From: Mycolicibacterium iranicum
GTDB taxonomy: Bacteria; Actinomycetota; Actinomycetes; Mycobacteriales; Mycobacteriaceae
Length of the DNA: 64,000 bases
Direction: 5' to 3'
Assembly: GCF_002101705.1 (NCBI RefSeq)
Contig: NZ_LQPC01000026.1
Coordinates: 331,242-395,241 of the forward strand
The notes beneath the pieces are model-generated. The model saw nothing but the letters and a program-made list of their open reading frames with translations, did no database searches and was not told where the DNA came from. A program made the position numbers and the translations under genes. Positions 58,284 to 64,000 of the stretch are shown here, one piece after another. Numbering within the stretch: the stretch's first letter is position 1; each line of letters begins with the position of its first letter.

Positions 58284-59417
58284 CTACAGCACCAACTCTG
58301 CTACGAGAGCATCGACCACGGCCCGAAGATCACCGTCATGCTCCTCGGCGACACGGCGCTGGCGCTGATAGGACGCTCCGTAGCGGTAGATATCAGGAAT
58401 GCGCGCGAGCTCGTCAACACAGTTGAGCCGCTTGGCAATCGGCTGCAGTCGCTCCACCACATCGTCGAGATCTTCGGTGACCAACCGTTCATTGCTGTCG
58501 GCGTCGAGAATGATGATGGCGTCGAGCCCGTAACGCGCAGCACGCCACTTGTTCTCCTGAACGTGCCACGGAGGCATCACCGGCAGCGATTCGCCGGCGT
58601 CGATCCGCCGGTCCAGGTCCACGATCAGGCAGTGGGTCAGCGCCACCAGAGCCGACAGTTCGCGCAGGTTGGAGACCCCGTCGAAGATCCGGACCTCGAT
58701 GGTGCCCAGATGAGGTGAAGGCCTGATGTCCCAACGGATCTCGTTCATGTGATCGATGATCCCGGTCTTTTTCTGGTCGCTCACAAACTGTTCCCACTCG
58801 CGCCACTCCTGAAAGTGGAACGGCAGCCCGGCGGTCGGCAGCTGCTGGAACATCATGGCCCGGTTGCTGGCGTAGCCGGTGTCCTCTCCGTCCCAGAACG
58901 GTGAGGACGCCGACAGAGCCAGCAGATGCGGGTACTGGTGAAGCAGGGAAGTGATGATCGGCATCACCTTGTGCGCCGAGGACACCCCGACGTGAACGTG
59001 CACGCCCCAGATCGTCATCTGCCGTCCCCACCACTGGGTCCGCTTGATCAATTCGGCGTAGCGCGGGGCGTCGGTCAGCTTCTGCGCCGACCAGTCCGCG
59101 AACGGATGCGTTCCGGCGCAGAACAACTCCATTCCGCGCTCCCGCACGATGTTGCGCACCGGCCGCAGCGTGACGGCGAGGTCGTCCATCGCCTGACTGG
59201 TGTTCTCGCAGATACCCGTCACGACTTCGACGGTGTTGCGCAGCAGCTCTTTGTGCACACGCGGGTTCTCGCCGATCTCGGCGATCACGGACGCGGCTTC
59301 GTTGCTCAAATCACGAGTCTGGGCGTCGACGAGCGCGAACTCCCACTCGACACCCAGGGTCGGCCGTGCCGACCCGGCGAAATCAATCCGGCTGCTAAGA
59401 CCCGGTGATGACACCAC
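58284..59417 (-). CDS. ybdK: Carboxylate-amine ligase, glutamate-cysteine ligase type 2 (YbdK)
   Basis: 377 residues. It has [18 protein letters not shown] (~20-37), GAHPF-type [40 protein letters not shown] and [20 protein letters not shown] of the GCS2 family. It joins glutamate and cysteine weakly in YbdK enzymes; the physiological role in mycobacteria, which make mycothiol, is unclear. GTG 59417 or 59414 start; both fall inside the end of sodC (overlap of ~20 bp), suggesting coupled translation. Counterpart of Rv0433 by synteny. Confidence 0.9.
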   Translation of the reverse strand: MVSSPGLSSRIDFAGSARPTLGVEWEFALVDAQTRDLSNEAASVIAEIGENPRVHKELLRNTVEVVTGICENTSQAMDDLAVTLRPVRNIVRERGMELFCAGTHPFADWSAQKLTDAPRYAELIKRTQWWGRQMTIWGVHVHVGVSSAHKVMPIITSLLHQYPHLLALSASSPFWDGEDTGYASNRAMMFQQLPTAGLPFHFQEWREWEQFVSDQKKTGIIDHMNEIRWDIRPSPHLGTIEVRIFDGVSNLRELSALVALTHCLIVDLDRRIDAGESLPVMPPWHVQENKWRAARYGLDAIIILDADSNERLVTEDLDDVVERLQPIAKRLNCVDELARIPDIYRYGASYQRQRRVAEEHDGDLRAVVDALVAELVL

Positions 59418-60093
59418 AGGCCACCCGCGCTCCGGCGTCGCCGGTCGCCAGGGTGGTCTGATCCGGTGGCGGCGCACCGTCGACCTGCTGGTAGCGCTCC
59501 GGCGGGATGTTGGCGAAGTTGTCGGCCTTCTCGTGGATGATGATCGAGGTGCCTGCGCCGTTCATCAGCTCTTCTGCAGTGAACGCATCGGTGGTGGTCA
59601 CGAGCTTCGCGGAGCCGTCCTCGCGGACCTGCAGCGACGAGAGGTCACCGCTGGCGGGATGGCCGGTACGGCCCGCCACCTGGAAGTGACCGCCCGCGGA
59701 GTTGAAGTTCGCGGGGGCGCCCCCGGTCGGGGCGACGGAGTTCGGTTCGCACTTGCCCACCGAGTGGATGTGCATTCCGTGGAAGCCGGGCTCCAGCTGG
59801 CCGGCGGCGGTGGTCTCGACAGTGACGGTGGCGTATCCGTCGGAGAACACGATCTCGGCGTTGGCCACCGTCGTACCGTCCGCGAGGTTCAATTCGGCGG
59901 TCAGCGTCTGCCCACCGCCCTGAGTGGCCTCGCCTTCGGACTCCCCGGGCCCCGCCGACGGCGACGGCGATCCGGTCCATACCGATGGTGTGGTGCCGGG
60001 GGTGTCCGAGGGCACCTCTCCGGGAGGGGCACACGCACTCAACGCAAGTGCGGGCACCGCGAACAGGGTGGCGGCAGCGACGGACCTGAGCAT
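59395..60093 (-). CDS. sodC: Cu/Zn superoxide dismutase, lipoprotein
   Basis: 232 residues. The lipobox ALSAC puts the lipidated Cys near residue 20, followed by a Pro/Ser/Thr linker. The SOD domain has [14 protein letters not shown] (metal His pair), [18 protein letters not shown] (bridging His and further ligand), [10 protein letters not shown] and a final cysteine for the disulphide with KC. It detoxifies superoxide outside the membrane. The start MLRSVAAA is preferred over an ATG 18 codons upstream. 10 bp before virR. Confidence 0.92.
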   Translation of the reverse strand: MLRSVAAATLFAVPALALSACAPPGEVPSDTPGTTPSVWTGSPSPSAGPGESEGEATQGGGQTLTAELNLADGTTVANAEIVFSDGYATVTVETTAAGQLEPGFHGMHIHSVGKCEPNSVAPTGGAPANFNSAGGHFQVAGRTGHPASGDLSSLQVREDGSAKLVTTTDAFTAEELMNGAGTSIIIHEKADNFANIPPERYQQVDGAPPPDQTTLATGDAGARVACGVITGS

Positions 60094-60103
60094 GTGCAAG
60101 AGC

Positions 60104-60559
60104 CTAGCCGGTGACCAGGACGACCACGCCCGGTGGCTGCTCAACAAGCGCAGGCACCCGCGGCGCCACCGGCGCTTCGAGCAGTCGGCCGACTTCCTCG
60201 GCGGCCTGTTGCTCGCCTTCGGTCTCGCCGAAGTACACCGTGGTCACTGTCACGTCCGGCACCTCGAGGTTGCCGGTTTCGGCCACGTTCCAATCGGCGT
60301 CGCGCAGCCTCGTGGCGAGGCCTTCCGCGGCGCCCTCGACGGTCGAGATGTTGAAGACGCGCACTTCGGGCCTGGCTGGCGCCGCGGGCGTCGTCGTCGT
60401 GGTCGTCGTCGTGGTGACGGTCGTCGAGCTCGCCGACGACTCATCGTCGCCGGAGCTGCTCAGAGCCTGGAACCCCACGAGTAGGAAGACGACGCCGAGG
60501 AACAACAACACCATCACGATGGCGCGGAGGGGCAGTCCCGAGGACTCTCGCTGGTTCAT
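60104..60559 (-). CDS. virR: LytR C-terminal-domain membrane protein (VirR/Rv0431-like)
   Basis: 151 residues. One membrane anchor (residues ~11-32), a Ser/Thr linker with a nine-threonine run, and a LytR_C domain ([35 protein letters not shown]). M. tuberculosis VirR affects vesicle release and cell-wall stress; the assignment here rests on synteny beside sodC and on domain match. It lies 42 bp after the DUF3263 gene. Confidence 0.88.
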   Translation of the reverse strand: MNQRESSGLPLRAIVMVLLFLGVVFLLVGFQALSSSGDDESSASSTTVTTTTTTTTTPAAPARPEVRVFNISTVEGAAEGLATRLRDADWNVAETGNLEVPDVTVTTVYFGETEGEQQAAEEVGRLLEAPVAPRVPALVEQPPGVVVLVTG

Positions 60560-60601
60560 CGGCGCCTACTGTATCGCGGGCCGTGGTGAGGCCCGGTTGC
60601 C

Positions 60602-60910
60602 TTACGTGACGTCGAATCCAAGGCGGCGAGCAGCCCGGGCCTTCTGCCTGCTGGCACGCAGCCGGCGCAGGCGCTTCACCAGCATCGGGTCCGCGGCGAG
60701 CGCTTCCGGCCGATCTACCAGCGCGTTGAGCACCTGGTAGTAGCGCGTCGCCGACATCGAGAAGAGCTCCTTGATGGCGTCTTCCTTGGAGCCTGCGTAC
60801 TTCCACCACTGGCGCTCGAAAGCCAAGATGTCATGCTCGCGACGGGTCAGACCGTCGGTGGGCTCGGTGCCGTCCCCAGAACGTTCAGCCCGCGCGATGG
60901 CGCCGTCCAT
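60602..60910 (-). CDS. DUF3263 protein (Rv0430-like)
   Basis: 102 residues. TDGLTRREHDILAFERQWWKYAGSKEDAIKELFSMSATRYYQVLNALVDRPEALAADPMLVKRLRRLRASR is a DUF3263 domain with a helix-turn-helix look (~36-70), so it may bind DNA. It is first in the leftward DUF3263-virR-sodC-ybdK-LON group. ATG 60910 is chosen. The divergent def promoter lies ~140 bp away. Confidence 0.85.
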   Translation of the reverse strand: MDGAIARAERSGDGTEPTDGLTRREHDILAFERQWWKYAGSKEDAIKELFSMSATRYYQVLNALVDRPEALAADPMLVKRLRRLRASRQKARAARRLGFDVT

Positions 60911-61045
60911 ATCGCTTCTTGGACCCTTCCGGAAATCGAAATGACATAGCTGTGGTTTGCGCGAGTATTCAATCACGGTTGGATCACGTAGACGGTCATC
61001 AATCGCCGCGAGTCGGCAGCGAAACTCCCGGGTCACGCTCTCCCT

Positions 61046-61051
61046 TAAGCT
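61046..61051 (+). promoter_or_regulatory. -10 element of def (probable leaderless mRNA)
   Basis: taagct ends 7 nt before ATG 61059. The gap between the divergent genes (60911-61058) has no other convincing structure. Confidence 0.45.
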
Positions 61052-61058
61052 CCTGAGC

Positions 61059-61652
61059 ATGGCTGTACGACCGATCCGCATCGTGGGAGATCCCGTCCTG
61101 CACACCGCGACCGAACCGATCCCCGTCGGCGAGGACGGCTCGCTGCCGGCTGATCTGGCAGATCTCATCACCGATCTGTTCGAGACGATGGACGCCGCTA
61201 ACGGAGTCGGTCTGGCAGCCAACCAGATCGGCGTCAACAAACGCGTCTTCGTCTACGACTGTGCCGACGCCCGCAAGAAGACCACCCGCAGGCGCGGCGT
61301 CGTCGTCAACCCGGTGCTGGAGACCTCCGAGGTGCCCGAGACGATGCCTGATCCCGACGACGACGACGAAGGGTGCCTGTCGGTGCCCGGCGAATCGTTC
61401 CCGACGGGCCGCGCGGATTGGGCGCGGGTGACGGGGCTGGACGCCGACGGAACGCCGATCACCATCGAGGGCACCGACCTGTTCGCGCGGATGTTGCAGC
61501 ACGAGACCGGCCACCTGGACGGCTTCCTGTACCTGGACCGGTTGATCGGGCGGAACGCGCGTAGCGCCAAGAAGGCGGTCAAGAGCCACGGTTGGGGTGT
61601 GCCCGGCCTGTCCTGGATGCCCGGCGAGGATCCCGACCCGTTCGGCCACTGA
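61059..61652 (+). CDS. def: Peptide deformylase
   Basis: 197 residues, the length of M. tuberculosis Def. It carries the three metal/active motifs [10 protein letters not shown] (~48-57), EGCLSVPG (~104) and QHETGHLDG (~146). It removes the N-formyl group from new proteins. The start [14 protein letters not shown] fits the family; a 34-codon upstream extension is rejected. It is followed 3 bp later by the GNAT gene. Confidence 0.95.
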   Translation: MAVRPIRIVGDPVLHTATEPIPVGEDGSLPADLADLITDLFETMDAANGVGLAANQIGVNKRVFVYDCADARKKTTRRRGVVVNPVLETSEVPETMPDPDDDDEGCLSVPGESFPTGRADWARVTGLDADGTPITIEGTDLFARMLQHETGHLDGFLYLDRLIGRNARSAKKAVKSHGWGVPGLSWMPGEDPDPFGH

Positions 61653-61655
61653 CCG

Positions 61656-62555
61656 GTGACCGATCTCCCCGCGGTCGGGACGCGAGTCAGCCTGCGCTAT
61701 CGACTCCCCACCGACGAGGCTCGACCGATGACCGACGTCGTCGGCCACATTGTCGATACCGGCGGCGAACTCGGTCGTTCGGTGCGGATCCGGACGCGAC
61801 ACGGTGACATCGTCGACGTGGCCCGAGAGGACGTGCTGGCCGTGCGCGTCGTCCCGGAGATGCCGGTGCGCACTGGCGAGATCCGCAACCTCGAGCACGC
61901 CGCCGCGCTGGCCTGGCCGGGAACCGAGCACCGATGGGTCGACGGATGGCTGCTGCGATTCGGCGGTGGAGTCACACGGCGTGCGAATTCAGCTGTTCCG
62001 CTTCGCTATTCGTCGGTCACCGAGATCGCCCAGACTCTCGACATCTATACGGCACGCGGCCTGCCCGCGCTCGTGTCGGTGCCCGACAGACTGCTTCGAC
62101 TGCCTGCCGGTATCCCCACCGAAGCCGAGAACCTGGTCATGACAACGGATGTCGCACCCTCGGTGGAGGTCCCCGTGGCTGCCGGTCCCGATTCGTCATG
62201 GTTGACGCTGTATGAGCGGGATGTCCCTGTCGACATCCTCACTGCCGTCGTCAACGGCGAGGTGGGCTTCGGCCAGCTTTCCGGCGCGGCCGTGGGACGC
62301 GTTGCGGTAACGGACGCGCCGGACGGTACCCGATGGGCGGGGCTGTCCGCGGTGCACGTGTCCGAGAGCGCACGCCGGCGAGGCTTGGCTCGGGAACTCT
62401 GCGCGGGTTTGCTGACGTGGGCTTTCGGGCGCGGCGCCACGCGCGCCTACGTTCAGGTCGTCACCGAGAACGCCGCTGCGCGTGCGCTGTACGAGTCGAT
62501 GGGCTTTCAGGTGCACCACCGCTCGCGCTATGTCCGCGCCGAAGACCTACTGTGA
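61656..62555 (+). CDS. GNAT-family N-acetyltransferase (Rv0428c-like)
   Basis: 299 residues. The N-terminal ~60 residues are a small beta domain. Residues ~85-295 contain a tandem GNAT-type fold, with the acetyl-CoA loop of the second half as ESARRRGLARELCAGLLTWA (~232-252) and AARALYESMGF (~270). Substrate unknown. GTG start, 3 bp after def; the stop is followed 4 bp later by xthA. Def-GNAT-xthA is the conserved order of Rv0429c-Rv0427c. Confidence 0.87.
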   Translation: MTDLPAVGTRVSLRYRLPTDEARPMTDVVGHIVDTGGELGRSVRIRTRHGDIVDVAREDVLAVRVVPEMPVRTGEIRNLEHAAALAWPGTEHRWVDGWLLRFGGGVTRRANSAVPLRYSSVTEIAQTLDIYTARGLPALVSVPDRLLRLPAGIPTEAENLVMTTDVAPSVEVPVAAGPDSSWLTLYERDVPVDILTAVVNGEVGFGQLSGAAVGRVAVTDAPDGTRWAGLSAVHVSESARRRGLARELCAGLLTWAFGRGATRAYVQVVTENAAARALYESMGFQVHHRSRYVRAEDLL

Positions 62556-62559
62556 AGCC

Positions 62560-63384
62560 ATGCGTCTGGCCACCTGGAACGTCAACTCCATTCGCGCCCG
62601 TGTCGACCGCGTCACCGACTGGCTGGAACGCGCCGAGGTTGACGTTCTGGCGATGCAGGAGACGAAGTGCTCCGACGACCAGTTCCCGACGATGCCGTTC
62701 GCAGCGCTGGGCTATGACGTCGTGCACTGCGGCTTCAACCAGTGGAACGGTGTGGCCATTGCGTCGCGGATCGGCATCGACGACGTCGAGGTGGGCTTCG
62801 AGGGTCAGCCGACGTGGAGCGACAAGCCGGAAGTAGAGGCCGCCGCGGAGGCTCGCGCGCTGGGTGCCACGTGCGGCGGGGTGCGGGTGTGGAGTCTGTA
62901 CATCCCCAATGGACGCAGCGTCGACTCTCCGCACTATGCCTACAAGCTGGATTGGCTTGCGGCACTGCGCGACACTGCATCGTCGTGGCTGTCCGCGAAT
63001 CCCGGGGCTCCGATTGCGCTCGTCGGCGACTGGAACATCGCGCCGATCGACGACGACGTGTGGGACATCTCGTTGTTCTCGGAAAGCACCCACGTGACAC
63101 CGCCGGAGCGGGCGGCCTTCGATGCCGTCGTCGATGCCGGATTCACCGACGTAGTAAGACCTTTCACGCCCGGCCCGGGAACGTTCACCTATTGGGACTA
63201 CACCCAGCTACGGTTCCCGAAGAACCGCGGGATGCGCATCGATTTCATTCTCGGCTCCCCCGCGCTGGCGGAGCGGGTCACCCACGCCGAAATCGCTCGC
63301 GACGAACGCAAAACCGGCAAGGATCGCGTCGGGTCGCCCAGCGATCACGCGCCGGTCGTCGTGGACCTGGAGGGCATCGCATAA
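62560..63384 (+). CDS. xthA: Exodeoxyribonuclease III (AP endonuclease)
   Basis: 274 residues, ExoIII/APE1 fold. It has RLATWNVNSIRAR at the start, MQETKC (metal Glu), YIPNGR, VGDWNIAPID (active-site Asp/Asn) and GSPSDHAPVVVDLE with the catalytic Asp-His pair. It repairs abasic sites. The start MRLATWN is chosen over an upstream ATG in another context. It ends on a TAA at the foot of a 12-bp hairpin. Confidence 0.95.
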   Translation: MRLATWNVNSIRARVDRVTDWLERAEVDVLAMQETKCSDDQFPTMPFAALGYDVVHCGFNQWNGVAIASRIGIDDVEVGFEGQPTWSDKPEVEAAAEARALGATCGGVRVWSLYIPNGRSVDSPHYAYKLDWLAALRDTASSWLSANPGAPIALVGDWNIAPIDDDVWDISLFSESTHVTPPERAAFDAVVDAGFTDVVRPFTPGPGTFTYWDYTQLRFPKNRGMRIDFILGSPALAERVTHAEIARDERKTGKDRVGSPSDHAPVVVDLEGIA

Positions 63385-63413
63385 CGGGGCGCCGCATGGT
63401 GGCGGCGCCCCGT
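63384..63413. terminator. 12-bp perfect GC-rich hairpin between xthA and the secreted-protein gene
   Basis: acggggcgccgc (63384-63395) pairs exactly with gcggcgccccgt (63402-63413) around a 6-nt loop. It serves two convergent genes. The T tract is weak. Confidence 0.7.
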
Positions 63414-63424
63414 CTTGGTGTTCG

Positions 63425-63727
63425 TCAGCGGACGTTGACGTAGTAGACGTAGCCGGTGATGGTCTGCTGGTAGGTGCGGTCGCTGAAGTCGTCCATGACG
63501 GTGCCGCGGATGGGGGCGCCACGGTTGACGCTGACGACGTTGGCGTCGGACAGTGAAGCGTCAGACTGCTTCTGGACGATGACGCGGTTGCCGTCGGCTT
63601 CGAGCTGGGCGATGGTGGCCCGGGCGTCACCGGCGCCGGTGGGGGCGGCCAGTGCGGGGGCGGCCAGGCCCAGGAACGCGGCGGAGAAGGTGGCGGCTGC
63701 GGCGGTGGCGATGGTGAGGTTCTTCAT
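63425..63727 (-). CDS. Small secreted protein
   Basis: 100 residues. The start MKNLTIATAAAATFSAAFLGLAAPALA is a signal peptide with AxA cleavage near residue 27. The ~72-residue mature part (GDARATIAQLEADGNRVIVQKQSD ... TYQQTITGYVYYVNVR) has no cysteine and no recognised domain. The wording resembles small exported mycobacterial proteins. An ATG 16 codons upstream is rejected. A ~150-bp gap separates it from the HNH gene. Confidence 0.75.
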   Translation of the reverse strand: MKNLTIATAAAATFSAAFLGLAAPALAAPTGAGDARATIAQLEADGNRVIVQKQSDASLSDANVVSVNRGAPIRGTVMDDFSDRTYQQTITGYVYYVNVR

Positions 63728-63863
63728 TGTTCTGCTCTTCCCTGAGTTGTCGATCTTGGTGATCTGACTGTTCAAACCCGCATGTCAGGGAGTTCATTTC
63801 GGCTGGCAGAGATTGACCGGCCGGTGGCAGAAATCGGTGCATCGACCTGTCAGACACTTCGAC

Positions 63864-63869
63864 TATTAT
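63864..63869 (+). promoter_or_regulatory. -10 element of the HNH-family gene
   Basis: tattat ends 7 nt before GTG 63877, so transcription should begin at the start codon. Upstream (63728-63863) nothing else is recognisable. Confidence 0.5.
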
Positions 63870-63884
63870 CGAACATGTGTTCGA
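63869..63884. promoter_or_regulatory. LexA (SOS) box over the start of the HNH gene
   Basis: tcgaac-atgt-gttcga: both arms of the mycobacterial SOS box TCGAAC-N4-GTTCGA are perfect. It overlaps the last base of the -10 and the GTG, so LexA binding would block initiation directly. Confidence 0.85.
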
Positions 63885-64000
63885 TGATTGGTCTGACGGC
63901 AGTGTCCTCTCGGTGGTGGAGGATGCGCATCGTCAGGTGGCGGTGGCGATGGCGCGCAGTCTGGCCGGGATCTTCGAATTGCTGCAGCGGCGCACCGCGG
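63877..64000 (+). CDS. HNH endonuclease / DUF222 (13E12-type) protein, start only
   Basis: 41 codons before the window ends, in a frame without stop: FDDWSDGSVLSVVEDAHRQVAVAMARSLAGIFELLQRRTA. This is the typical N-terminus of the DUF222-HNH proteins of the mycobacterial 13E12 repeat family, predicted mobile-type nucleases. The GTG start is supported by the -10 spacing and by family wording. The rest of the gene, including the HNH motif, lies beyond the window. Confidence 0.7.
   Translation, partial: MFDDWSDGSVLSVVEDAHRQVAVAMARSLAGIFELLQRRTA

Overview
High-GC actinobacterial DNA, almost certainly a rapid-growing Mycobacterium (Mycolicibacterium). The evidence is a groEL2 ending in GGMGGMDF, LpqN/T-type and SodC lipoproteins, an F420-dependent LLM oxidoreductase, a PE-PPE-domain hydrolase, a type VII (EspC-like) target and a 13E12-type HNH gene. 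The gene block groEL2 - SDR - moeA2 - psd - pssA - CDC48-like ATPase - LON-domain protein - ybdK - sodC - virR - DUF3263 - def - GNAT - xthA matches the Rv0440 to Rv0427c order of M. tuberculosis from memory. No rRNA, tRNA or CRISPR array was seen.

Layout. 1-3.5 kb: a 2,3-butanediol/acetoin dehydrogenase pair divergent from an NTF2-flavin monooxygenase fusion, with a four-half-site dyad between them. 3.58-5.34 kb: an intact IS1182-family element, flanked by CTAG duplications, inserted in the stop codon of an L7/L12-like gene. 5.3-26.8 kb: mixed core and accessory genes. These are a diguanylate cyclase, prolyl oligopeptidase, LpqN-type lipoprotein, a DUF417/ECF sigma/anti-sigma operon, crotonase, an FAD hydroxylase with its TetR, DedA, PPK2, ALDH, PAP2, DinB, a D-aminoacylase-like amidohydrolase, SDR/MDR oxidoreductases and an MHS transporter. 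26.9-28.7 kb: groEL2 under two CIRCE operators. 28.7-41.5 kb: a segment absent from the remembered M. tuberculosis order, with a TetR/SDR pair, PE-PPE hydrolase, cupin, helicase, LuxR, FAD oxidoreductase, SRPBCC, LLM, HAD, MerR-TipAS and two PH-domain membrane proteins. 41.5-47.4 kb: the SDR-moeA-psd-pssA-CDC48 block.

47.6-57.6 kb is a second insertion relative to that order and looks like a cation/pH homeostasis locus. It holds a DUF1707 membrane protein behind a 56-bp nested dyad and a CPA1-type antiporter. Divergent from the antiporter is a TrkA/RCK gene that leads straight into a complete Mrp antiporter operon (A-B fused, C, D, E, F, G), then a SAM methyltransferase and an EspC-like secretion target. 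57.6-63.4 kb is the conserved lon-like-ybdK-sodC-virR-DUF3263 / def-GNAT-xthA block. The window closes with a small secreted protein and the start of an HNH (DUF222) gene that carries a LexA box over its start codon.

Regulation readable from sequence: CIRCE (HrcA), a LexA box, a TetR operator and a MerR operator. There are also many TANNNT -10 elements 6-8 nt before a start codon, which suggests leaderless mRNAs. Several of these form very short divergent promoters at 20.9, 24.0 and 41.5 kb. Most functional calls rest on motifs and family resemblance recognised by eye. Start codons are chosen by family N-termini, Shine-Dalgarno or -10 spacing, and overlaps.
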